This document shows, one piece after another, positions 47,231 to 54,811 of a stretch of 64,000 nt of DNA. How positions within the stretch are numbered: the stretch's first letter is position 1; each line of letters begins with the position of its first letter. The stretch is from JAJPKK01 sp963747835 (GTDB lineage: Bacteria > Pseudomonadota > Alphaproteobacteria > Rhizobiales > Xanthobacteraceae), in assembly GCA_963747835.1 (NCBI GenBank), contig CAVVGO010000001.1:639043-703042 (forward strand), in the 5' to 3' direction. The position numbers and the translations under genes were made by a program. The notes under the pieces are model-generated. The model was not told the DNA's origin. It did not search any database and saw only the letters and a program-made list of their open reading frames with translations.

Positions 47231-48004
47231 ATGAAGGACAACGTCACGATCGTCACCGCGGGCCTCCTCGTGATCGGGGACGAGATTCTGTCTGGACGCA
47301 CCAAGGATAAGAACATCGGTTACGTTGCCGAGTACCTGACGACAATCGGGATCGACCTCAAGGAGGTTCGCGTGGTTCCCGATGACGAGGCCGAGATCGT
47401 GGAGGCGCTCAATGCGTTGCGCCACCGCTACACTTATGTGTTCACCACCGGAGGTATCGGCCCGACCCATGACGACATCACGGCAGACTGCGTCGCCAAG
47501 GCGTTCGGAGTGCCGATCGACTACGATCCCCGCGTGGTCGCTATGATGAAGGAGCGTTATGGCGCCCTGGGCACTGAATTGAACGAAGCCCGCATGCGCA
47601 TGACACGCATTCCGCAGGGCGCCGAGCTTGTTCCCAACAAGGTGTCGGCCGCCCCCGGCTTCTGGATCGGCAACGTCATCGTGATGGCGGGCGTACCCTC
47701 GATCATGCAGGCGATGCTCGATGCGGCGGCTCCCAAGCTCAGGACCGGCGTCAAAATGCTGTCCGAATCCGTGCGAGCGGATTGCCGGGAGGGCGACATC
47801 GGCACCGAACTCGGCGCGATCGCCAAAGCGCATCCCGACGTGATGATCGGCAGCTATCCGTTCTCCGACGAGGTGCGCGGTCCTAACACCAACATCGTGG
47901 TGCGGGCCCGCGACCCCGCACGCCTTGCTGCCGCCAAGGCGGCGGTGGAGGAGATGCTCGTCGAAGTGCGCACCCGGCTCGCCGGGCCGGGAGGCGGCCG
48001 ATGA
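47231..48004 (+). CDS. CinA-type molybdopterin-binding domain protein
   Basis: 257 residues from ATG 47231. N-terminal MoCF_biosynth domain: TAGLLVIGDEILSGRTKDKN, FTTGGIGPTHDDITADCVAKAFG, and NKVSAAPGFWIGNVIVMAGVPSIMQAML. The nicotinamide-nucleotide deamidase domain of full CinA is missing, as in many alphaproteobacterial short forms. Overlaps into the hydrolase gene by eight-base spacing. Confidence 0.9.
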   Translation: MKDNVTIVTAGLLVIGDEILSGRTKDKNIGYVAEYLTTIGIDLKEVRVVPDDEAEIVEALNALRHRYTYVFTTGGIGPTHDDITADCVAKAFGVPIDYDPRVVAMMKERYGALGTELNEARMRMTRIPQGAELVPNKVSAAPGFWIGNVIVMAGVPSIMQAMLDAAAPKLRTGVKMLSESVRADCREGDIGTELGAIAKAHPDVMIGSYPFSDEVRGPNTNIVVRARDPARLAAAKAAVEEMLVEVRTRLAGPGGGR

Positions 48005-48011
48005 GGCGCGG

Positions 48012-48825
48012 ATGACGGCGATGGTGCGGAGGCGGCGTCGACAGGCCGCGATCGCGATCGGGCGGATCGTCTGCTTCATATGGCTTGTCGCTGCCGCTTT
48101 GCCGGCCGCGGCAGCAGGTCTGCAGGGCACCGGCGTCGTGTTCCTGCATGGCAAGGGCGTGTTTCCGGGCGCCTTCGACGGCGGGATCCCGTCGGCGCTC
48201 GAAGCCGAGGGGGCGCTGGTGGCGGCCCCTGAAATGCCGTGGTCGCTCACACGCATTTACGGGGCGACTTACGACGACGCGATGCGCGAGATCGACGCCG
48301 CCGTTGCCGGGCTCAAGGCCAAAGGCGCGACCCGCATCATCGTCATTGGCCATAGCCTCGGCGCCAACGCGGCGATCGGCTACGCGGCGCGGCGCCGCGG
48401 GGTTGCGGCGGTGGTGGCGCTCTCGCCCGCCCATCTGCCCGAGACAGCCGAGATGCGCGCCCGGGCCGGCGACGCGATCGCCGAGGCGCGGCGGCTGCTG
48501 TCCGCGGGCGATACCGGCCGCCATGTGTGGCCCGACCGGGTTCAAGGTGTCCCTACCTTCGCGACGGCGTCCGCTGCCGTGTATCTCAGCATGTTCGACC
48601 CGGACGGCCCGGCCGTAATCCCGAAAAATACGGCGGCCCTGCACGGCATTCCGTTGCTGTGGGTGGTAGGAGAACTCCGACCCGATGTTCTCGCGCGGCC
48701 GCGACTACGCGTTTTCGCGCGCGCCGAAGAATCCGAAAAGCCGCTACGTGGAAGTTTCGGCCGGCCATCTCACGACCCCGCGGGCCGCGCAAGCGGAAGT
48801 GGTCGAATGGTTGAAATCGCTGTAG
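48012..48825 (+). pseudogene. alpha/beta hydrolase, interrupted by a +1 frameshift
   Basis: About 270 residues. Signal-like N-terminus (IAIGRIVCFIWLVAAALPAAAAG), then VFLHGKGVFPGAFDGG, and the nucleophile elbow VIGHSLGANAAIG. After GIPLLWVVG the frame changes: deleting one A from GAACTC (48672-48677) gives DSDPMFSRGRDYAFSRAP, then EVSAGHLTTPRAAQAEVVEW with the catalytic Asp and His, ending at TAG 48823-48825. Uncorrected, the frame drifts on to 48854 with a basic tail. The shift is at a GANTC site. Confidence 0.85.
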
Positions 48826-48850
48826 CGCGCCGGCGCTCGTGGAGGACGCG

Positions 48851-49219
48851 ATGAGTTCAAGCGACGACACGTTCGGCGATGATCCGGAAGCCGAAGTCGA
48901 GGGTCAATTCGAGCGCCACAGCCAGGCGATCCATGATCTCGTTCAGGACTACATGGACTCCGAAGACATTCCGGAGGCTGTTGGCCCGGACCTGCTGTTC
49001 TCCGTGGCGCTCAACATGCGCATGGTCGGCTATGCCATCGAAGTCGACAAGCCGTCGGGCAGCGGGCTCAAGCTCGATCTCGATCGGTTCCTCCGCGACA
49101 TCAACGACATTGTTCGTCGGGCCAAGAAGGGCGCGGACGAATTCATCGAAAAAATAAAGCCGATACTCGCGGCCGAAAGAACCGACAACGACAACGATGA
49201 AGAGGGTGGGGAACGATGA
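48851..49219 (+). CDS. conserved hypothetical protein before gpt
   Basis: 122 residues from ATG 48851 after GGAGGA. Acidic ends (DDTFGDDPEAEVEG and DNDNDEEGGER) around a helical middle (IHDLVQDYMDSEDIPEAVGPDLLFSVAL). Stop overlaps the gpt start (ATGA, 49216-49219), so they are coupled. No family name recalled. Confidence 0.75.
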   Translation: MSSSDDTFGDDPEAEVEGQFERHSQAIHDLVQDYMDSEDIPEAVGPDLLFSVALNMRMVGYAIEVDKPSGSGLKLDLDRFLRDINDIVRRAKKGADEFIEKIKPILAAERTDNDNDEEGGER

Positions 49220-49716
49220 CGCAAGCTCCGGATAAGGCGTTTCCTGTCTCCTGGGACCAATTCCATCGCGATGCCCGCGCGCTCGCCTGGCGGCTCAACG
49301 GCGCCGGGCCGTTCGAGGCGATCGTCACGGTGACGCGCGGCGGCTTGGTGCCGGCCGCCATTGTGGCGCGCGAGCTCGACGTGCGTCTGATCGAAACGAT
49401 CTGCATCTCAAGCTACGACCACACCCGCCAGGGCGACCTGAAAATCATCAAAAGCGTCGCCCCCGAGCTCATCAAAACGGCCGGCGGCGGCGGCAAGGGT
49501 GTCCTCATCGTCGACGACCTGGTCGATACGGGCAAAACCGCGCGCGTGGTCCGCGACCTCCTGCCCAAGGCGCACTTCGCCACCGTCTATGCCAAGCCGA
49601 TGGGCCGGCCGCTGGTCGACACGTTTGTGACTGAAGTATCCCAGGACACCTGGATCTTCTTTCCCTGGGACACCGGGCTCGCGTTCCAGCCGCCGATCCG
49701 CGCCGAGGGCGCATGA
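49216..49716 (+). CDS. gpt: xanthine phosphoribosyltransferase
   Basis: 166 residues of the PRTase fold: VSWDQFHRDARALAWRL, TVTRGGLVPAAIVARELDVR, SSYDHTRQGDLKIIK and the PRPP loop VLIVDDLVDTGKTA. C-terminal DTWIFFPWDTGLAFQPP matches E. coli Gpt. Salvages xanthine and guanine. Confidence 0.95.
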   Translation: MTQAPDKAFPVSWDQFHRDARALAWRLNGAGPFEAIVTVTRGGLVPAAIVARELDVRLIETICISSYDHTRQGDLKIIKSVAPELIKTAGGGGKGVLIVDDLVDTGKTARVVRDLLPKAHFATVYAKPMGRPLVDTFVTEVSQDTWIFFPWDTGLAFQPPIRAEGA

Positions 49717-49823
49717 TTCTGAAAAGTCGCAGGTGATGGCGCCAAGTGATGGCGCCAGGTGACGGCGCCCTGGGGCGAACGGCCGCGATGGTGTAAGGTG
49801 CGTCGAACGTCACGGAGGATGTC

Positions 49824-50282
49824 ATGGACGCTGTAACGCCCCAAAACGCAAACCCTGCAACGCCCGCGGATCTCCACTCCCGCCACGTCCGCGTCGGCGA
49901 CATGGAATGGCAGAAGACCCGATTTCCCGGCTGCGAGGTGAAGACGCTGCTGTTTGACCGCGACAGCGGGCTCGTGACCGCCTTGATGCGCTTCGAGCCT
50001 GGCGCGGTGCTGCCCGACCATGAGCACGTCAAGATCGAGCAGACCTATGTGCTGGAAGGCAAGCTGGTCGACCGCGAGGGCCCCGACGAAGGCCTCGCGG
50101 TGGGCAAGGGCGATTTCGTTTGGCGCCCGGCCGGCAGCCGCCATTCGGCCTGGTGCCCGGAGGGCGGCCTGATGCTGGCGATGTTCCAGGTGCCCAACCG
50201 GTTCTTCGAACGCGACGGCCGCATCACCGACCTCGGCGGCGGCGACTGGGCGGCGCTGTGGGGCGGCGTCGCGGAGGAATAG
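49824..50282 (+). CDS. cupin domain protein (ChrR-like)
   Basis: 152 residues. MRFEPGAVLPDHEHVKIEQTYVLEGKLVDREG carries the His/His/Glu metal set of a cupin (HEH, then E), and GDFVWRPAGSRHSAWCPEG the last His. Resembles ChrR-type or dihydroxyacetophenone-dioxygenase-like cupins. Last chromosomal gene before the island. Confidence 0.82.
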   Translation: MDAVTPQNANPATPADLHSRHVRVGDMEWQKTRFPGCEVKTLLFDRDSGLVTALMRFEPGAVLPDHEHVKIEQTYVLEGKLVDREGPDEGLAVGKGDFVWRPAGSRHSAWCPEGGLMLAMFQVPNRFFERDGRITDLGGGDWAALWGGVAEE

Positions 50283-50343
50283 GGCGCGGCGCGGCGAGCC
50301 TGGGTTTCGAATCCCGGCCGGGCGATGTTAGAACCTGCCGCGC

Positions 50344-50384
50344 GCGGACGTGGCGGAACCGGTAGACGCAACGGACTTAAAATC
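50344..50384 (+). other. 5' half of host tRNA-Leu(UAA); left attachment site (attL)
   Basis: GCGGACG (acceptor 5' strand, 50344-50350), the D arm with GGTAGACGC, the anticodon stem ACGGA and loop CTTAAAA, then TC, after which the match to tRNA ends and AT-rich DNA starts at 50385. There is no intron here. The acceptor strand GCGGACG would need CGTCCGC, which is not found in the window; so the 3' half was moved away by an insertion. The break is in the anticodon loop/stem, a known site for tyrosine integrases. Confidence 0.88.
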
Positions 50385-50416
50385 AGATTTTTTAAATCAA
50401 TATTTTTAAAATTCTA

Positions 50417-50446
50417 TTGACATTTCATGGATTTGATGGAATTAAT
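50417..50446 (+). promoter_or_regulatory. possible integrase promoter
   Basis: TTGACA at 50417-50422 and AATTAA/ATTAAT starting at 50440 or 50441 give a 17- or 18-base spacer, about 70 bases before the integrase start. Confidence 0.35.
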
Positions 50447-50460
50447 AGGTATTAAGAACG

Positions 50461-50479
50461 CTTACACAACCCTTACACA
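50461..50479. repeat. direct repeat CTTACACA, possible integrase arm site
   Basis: CTTACACA at 50461-50468 and 50472-50479, 11 bases apart (one helical turn), between attL and the integrase gene. Closely spaced short direct repeats near an att core are often arm-type binding sites for the integrase. Confidence 0.35.
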
Positions 50480-50517
50480 TTTTTGGTTATTTTTCGCCCT
50501 TTTGGAGGGCTCCGCAT

Positions 50518-51703
50518 ATGGCAGAACAACACGACCTCATGGGTGGCAAACTCCACCTCTATAAACGAGAGAACAGCAGCAACTGGCAGTGCTCCACCTA
50601 TCTTGCCGGAAAGAACTGGCGGAAGACCACGGACGAGGACAGCCTCTCACGGGCGAAGGACATCGCCGAGGACTGGTATCTGGAGCTGAGGGGAAAGGCT
50701 CGCGCAGGCGAGCTGAAATCGGGACCGACCTTCCAAAAAGCAGCGGACGCGTTCCTCAATGAATACGAGGCGCTCACGAAGGGCGAGCGCAATCCGGAAT
50801 ATGTTAAAACTCAGAAGGACCGCTTGCGGCTCCACGTCATTCCATTCTTCAAAGACAAGGCTCTCGCTGAAATCACGCCGGGCATGGTGCAGGACTATCG
50901 TGTCTTTCGCACCAAGAATGGCCGCAAGACCAAAGATCACCCGGACGGCAAGGCACCGTCGCGCAGCAGCATGCATCAGGAGATCGTGGCGCTCCGGCAG
51001 GTGCTCAAAAGTGCCAACCGCCATGGATGGCTGCCGTTCCTCCCAGACCTCTCGGCTCCGTACCGGGCTTCCGGTAAGATCAGCCATCGCGGATGGTTCT
51101 CGCCGGAAGAGTACAAGCAGCTCTACGAGGCGACGCGGCGACGAACAGAGAACCCGAAGAAAAAGCGGTTCACCTGGGAGTACGAGCAGCTTCACGACTT
51201 CGTCCTTTTCATGGGCAATACCGGGCTGCGCCCGGACGAGGCGAAGCGCCTCGAATACCGCGACGTGAACATCGTCAAGGACGCAGCGACGAGCGAGACC
51301 ATCCTCGAAATCGAGGTTCGCGGAAAGCGTGGCGTCGGCTATTGCAAGAGTATGCCAGGCGCGGTGCATCCGTTCCGCCGCCTTAAAAAGCGAAACAATC
51401 CCCAGCCCACGGATAGGATTTTTCCAAAGCCTCAGCGCGAACTTTTCAACAACATCCTTGAAGAGGAAGGCCTCAAGGTCGACCGTGACGGCAATCAACG
51501 CACGGCTTACAGCTTGCGCCACACCTACATCTGTCTGCGCCTCATGGAGGGCGCTGACATCTATCAGATCGCCAAGAATTGCCGCACCAGCGTGGAGATG
51601 ATCGAGAAATACTACGCTTCCCACATCAAGAACACGCCTGGATGCCGCCGCCATCAACGTGCGGAAGTCCAAGGTCAAAGCCGTCAGGCGCGACGAAGAG
51701 TAG
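50518..51703 (+). CDS. int: tyrosine-type site-specific integrase, 3' end frameshifted
   Basis: ATG 50518 has GGAGGG before it. N-terminal arm domain, SAM-like core-binding domain (72-170), catalytic domain with Arg238 (NTGLRPDEAKRLE), SLRHTY (Arg334, His335) and the nucleophile Tyr in EKYYASHI (365/366). After HIKNT an extra C in CGCCTGG (about 51636-51638) moves the frame and the reading then goes on to 51759; without it the natural end is LDAAAINVRKSKVKAVRRDEE and TAG at 51701-51703. All catalytic residues come before the shift. It lies next to attL and should have integrated this island. Confidence 0.9.
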
Positions 51704-51774
51704 GCGATTTCATTGGCTCTGCCGTTTTTGTTTGGCTCACGCACTTGTCGGCGCTATAGGTAGCTGAGATCAAT

Positions 51775-52100
51775 GCGGGCGTGGCGAAACTGGTAGACGC
51801 AACGGACTTAGACGAAACTTGAGTGCTCTCTGGGAAACCGAAGATGCAGAACTGCTCAAATTCGGGGAAACCTCTCACATGGCAATCCCGAGCCAAGCCC
51901 GCGAACGCGGGAAGGTGTAGAGACTAGACGGGCAGCACCTAAGGCGAACGCCAAGGCGAACGCTACGGTGAAGGGATAGTCCAGACCACAAACGAGCCGA
52001 AGCGCGAACGCGCCCAGGCGAGGCGGCGAAAGCCGTAGCTGGTAAGAAAATCCGTAGGGCCGAAAGGCCTGTGCCGGTTCAAGTCCGGCCGCCCGCACCA
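51775..52100 (+). tRNA. tRNA-Leu(UAA) split by a group I intron
   Basis: Exon 1 is 51775-51809 and exon 2 is 52047-52100, 89 nt in all with CCA encoded. Acceptor GCGGGCG pairs fully with CGCCCGC; D arm has GGTAGACGC; anticodon stem ACGGA/TCCGT with loop CTTAAAA (anticodon TAA); long variable arm around GGGCCGAAAGGCC; T arm GCCGG-TTCAAGT-CCGGC. It differs from the 5' half at 50344 in the acceptor (GCGGGCG against GCGGACG) and D arm, so it is a different gene and not its continuation. Both intron ends fall in the anticodon (between U34 and A35). It lies inside the island. Confidence 0.93.
51810..52046 (+). ncRNA. group I intron, subgroup IC3, in tRNA-Leu(UAA)
   Basis: 237 nt. The 5' exon ends in U (51809) and the intron ends in G (52046), as all group I introns do. 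P1: exon ACUU pairs with GAGU (51821-51824), giving the U-G wobble at the splice site. Core elements match the Azoarcus-type IC3 introns: AAATTCGGGGAAACC, GAGCCAAGC, GGTGTAGAGACTAGACGG, CACCTAAGGC and GGATAGTCCAG. No homing endonuclease. The insertion point is the same as in the cyanobacterial tRNA-Leu(UAA) intron. Confidence 0.93.
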
Positions 52101-52470
52101 CGACTATCTTGGCCCACTACAAGAGTGCGGAGTCCGCTAGCAACGATGATAGGGCGCAGCCTGCACTCGCAAAAATCTCTCTCCTAATTCACCACCACCG
52201 CGAAATGTAGGCGCAGGCGTTAGCCGGTTTCATTCCGTACTGTCCTTTCGACCTCTGTGACCCACCAACCAAGGCGTCCTCTCTTTGTGCCCGGTTCTGC
52301 CGAGGCACGCGTGGTAGTCAAAGCCGCTCGCTTCCGCACTGCGTTTGTGCAGCTCCGCGCCCTCCGGGGGGCCTGCGGCCCGCTTGTGACAGCCCCGCTT
52401 CTCCGCCTCTGCCTTGAAACGGGCATCGAGGCCGCCATTGGGGCGGGCTCACAACGAAAGGACAAGTGTT
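52101..52470. other. intergenic of the island, no gene seen
   Basis: 370 bases after the tRNA. The end (CTCCGGGGGGCCTGCGGCCC region) looks like leaders seen before small conjugative-element genes in this order. I see no supported gene or RNA. Confidence 0.35.
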
Positions 52471-52692
52471 ATGACGAACGAAACCACCAACTCCCGCCCG
52501 ACGCATCGCGTTTTCGCGGTGACCAAGAACGGCAAGAAGAAGTTCTGGCAGCCCATCGGCGCTCTCTGGGCGCACGCAGACGGCAAGGGCTTCAACCAGC
52601 GGCTCGACTACCTGCCGCTGAACGACGCCGAGATCGTGGTTCGCGCGATCGAGGAAGACGCGCAGGCGGACGACAACGGGGGCGCTCAGTGA
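52471..52692 (+). CDS. small hypothetical protein typical of integrative elements
   Basis: 73 residues from ATG 52471 after AAAGGA. THRVFAVTKNGKKKFWQPIGALWAHADGKGFNQRLDYLPLNDAEIVVR resembles a small family that recurs on Rhizobiales plasmids and ICEs (HRVY..K..GKDDFW.NIG.AF.H.DGKGFN pattern). Function unknown. Stop overlaps the next start as GTGA. Confidence 0.75.
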   Translation: MTNETTNSRPTHRVFAVTKNGKKKFWQPIGALWAHADGKGFNQRLDYLPLNDAEIVVRAIEEDAQADDNGGAQ

Positions 52693-52907
52693 GCGCCCCT
52701 ACTACCAACACCGCCCGTGCCCAATGGGCGGACGAAGCCGTGCGGGTCTTCATGACCCGCACCGGCAGCGACCTGGAAGACTGCCTTTGCGATTTGCTCG
52801 CCGACCTCATGCATTGGGCCGACAAATGTCAGTTTGATTTCTCGGCTGCGTTTCGCCGCGCGTGCGACCACTACGTTGCCGAACGGACAGAAGAGGGCAG
52901 CTTATGA
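52689..52907 (+). CDS. small hypothetical protein typical of integrative elements
   Basis: 72 residues from GTG 52689-52691, which overlaps the previous stop. ARAQWADEAVRVFMTRTGSDLEDCLCDLLADLMHWADKCQFDF is a helical family seen beside the previous protein in mobile elements. Function unknown. The stop overlaps the next start in ATGA (52904-52907). Confidence 0.72.
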   Translation: MSAPTTNTARAQWADEAVRVFMTRTGSDLEDCLCDLLADLMHWADKCQFDFSAAFRRACDHYVAERTEEGSL

Positions 52908-53103
52908 CCGCCCTCTTCCGCAAAATCCACGAATTCGCTTCTGCGAATGGCAGACATTCGCGATCGACATCACGGCCGCAAATGGGGCCCAGGCAATTGT
53001 GCTCGCACAAGCAATTCGCCAGCAGCATGGCACGGGCCGATTCGATAAAGTAGATGGCGGCGCCGATGATTGGTACGCATACCCGGTCGACCGGTTGCCG
53101 TAA
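52904..53103 (+). pseudogene. small element-type protein, -1 frameshift
   Basis: ATG 52904 overlaps the previous stop. The frame reads MTALFRKIHEFASANG, and then QTFAIDITAANGAQAIVLAQAIRQQHGTGRFD...DDWYAYPVDRLP follows in another frame to TAA 53101-53103. One missing C in GGCCAGACA (about 52948-52950) explains it. About 66 residues in all. The polycistron of three overlapping small genes supports the reading. Confidence 0.6.
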
Positions 53104-53146
53104 CTTGACAAGCCGCGCATGGGCCTCATGCGCGGCGTCTTGCCGG

Positions 53147-53329
53147 TCATCCGAGCGACATCTCGCGATGCGCGAGAATGCGTGCGATGTTCCGCACGTT
53201 AGTGATAGCGGCCTCACGCTCGGCCGAGCCTTCGGGATAAATCCGCAGGATGTTTGCCATCTGCGCCATCAGGTCGCAAAGCTCCATCCGTGTCAGGCGC
53301 ATCAGTTCGTTTAGGGTAAGCACTCTCAT
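53147..53329 (-). CDS. small element-type protein
   Basis: 60 residues from ATG 53327-53329 after GGAGG. MRVLTLNELMRLTRMELCDLMAQMANILRIYPEGS ... NIARILAHREMSLG belongs to a short family found on Rhizobiales mobile elements. Convergent with the three small genes before it. Confidence 0.72.
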   Translation of the reverse strand: MRVLTLNELMRLTRMELCDLMAQMANILRIYPEGSAEREAAITNVRNIARILAHREMSLG

Positions 53330-53628
53330 AATTTCCTCCATCGTTTCCGGCCGCGCCAATCGCGGCCTTGTGACGGAGGCCAAGGCGACGTAGGAGGCGG
53401 CTGCATCGCGTGCGACCGCAACGAAGAGGAGGAGTGCAAGGACTTGCAGCCGGTCAGCCGACGAACGGTGCCAAAAGGCCGGGAGAAGGACGTGAATGGT
53501 GCGGTGGAGACGGAGGAAAATGCGGCTGCGGTAAGTCGACGGCGTGCGTGCATTTGGAAAATTAACAATGGAAACTGGATGGGTACGAAGCTAAAGTCGG
53601 TCGGAATTCCTTCTGCATCGAAACATTT

Positions 53629-54807
53629 GTGAAAATCATCACCTCTGATCAGCTTGCCACTACGGACCTTCATGTAGATGCGCTCTACGAAGGAGGGCGA
53701 CATGGCAATGCCGGCGACGATCCATTGCCGAAGCTGCTACGCGTAGACAGCCAGGGCGGCTTCCGATACCGGGGCAAGGTTGCGGGCAAACTGCACATGC
53801 TTGTGCTGACGTCAAGCATGAGCGATCCCGACTGGCCCGACGCGCTAGATCGAGAAACCGGGGTGTTTACCTATTACGGCGACAACAAGAAGCCCGGTCG
53901 TGAACTTCACGACACTGGCAGGGATGGCAACCTCATCTTGCAGAAAATATTCACGGCTGCTCATTCTGGTCAGGAAGCCAGGAGTTAGGTACCCCCTATT
54001 TTCGTCTTTGCTGGCGCCGCTTCGTGGCGCGACATGAATTTTCTCGGGCTCGGCGTACCCGGAGCATCCGATCTGGACTCCTCCGAAGAGCTGGTCGCCA
54101 TCTGGCGTACTGCCGAAGGGAAGCGATTTCAAAACTATCGTGCCAGATTCACCATACTAGATGCTCCTGTCATTTCCAGGACCTGGATCGACAGTCTCAT
54201 CGCCAGCAAGCCTGATGATTTTGCGGCGCCGGACGCGTGGCGAACATGGGTCAAGACCGGTCGCCGCCGAGCACTGATGGCTACACGCTCGCTGGAATAT
54301 CGCAGCAAGAACGAGCAACTGCCCCAGGACGAGGAAGGCAATGCGATAATCCAGGCAATCCGCGAATACTTCAAGAATACTCCGCATGCCTTCGAGCATT
54401 GCGCTGCGGCGATCACCCGTCTGATGTTGCCGAATGTTGCGGTGCTGGATGTAACTCGGCCGTCGAGGGATGGGGGGCGGGATGCAGTTGGCCAAATGCG
54501 AGTTGGCGCGGGAGCCAGCGGCATTCTCGTCGATTTTGCTCTTGAAGCGAAATGCTATTCGCCGCCGAATTCGGTCGGCGTCCGCGACATGTCGCGTCTG
54601 ATTTCACGTCTCAGACATCGCCAATTCGGTGTTCTCGTCACGACTACGTCGGTGGATCTCCAAGCCTACAAGGAAATCAAGGAAGACCAGCATCCCATCG
54701 TCATCATTTCTGCCATCGACATAGTCGATCTCCTTCGCCGAACTGGGAAAGGAAGTGCTGCCGAGGTGACGGCTTGGCTAATCGAGCAGTTTCCAAAGAG
54801 CGCTTAG
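53629..54807 (+). pseudogene. Mrr-like restriction endonuclease, split by an in-frame TAG
   Basis: Both parts are in one frame. Part 1 (53629-53985) has DALYEGGRHGNAGDDPLPKLL, GGFRYRG and TGVFTYYGDNKKPGRELHDTGRDGN; TAG is at 53986-53988; then VPPIFVFAGAASWRDMNFLGLGVPG continues at once. The C-terminal nuclease domain has DVTRPSRDGGRDAVGQ and VDFALEAKCY, the D...E-x-K of a Mrr-like PD-(D/E)XK fold, and LISRLRHRQFGVLVTTT. About 392 residues read through. Family proteins I recall have Arg at the stop position. Either decay, a read error, or two proteins that act as a pair. Confidence 0.85.
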
Positions 54808-54811
54808 CTAC

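Noticed and set aside
50344..50384. Left tRNA-Leu as a working tRNA
   Set aside because: Sequence after the anticodon stem does not pair; no variable arm, T arm or 3' acceptor follows.
50385..51809. Simple reading: a 1.4-kb insert that only holds the integrase, with the right tRNA as the rebuilt host gene
   Set aside because: The left half has no intron and its acceptor (GCGGACG) does not match the right copy's 3' strand (CGCCCGC), while the right copy pairs with its own 5' end.
53444..53632. 62-codon frame before the Mrr-like gene
   Set aside because: No ribosome site, mixed composition, ends at the start of the next gene; not supported.
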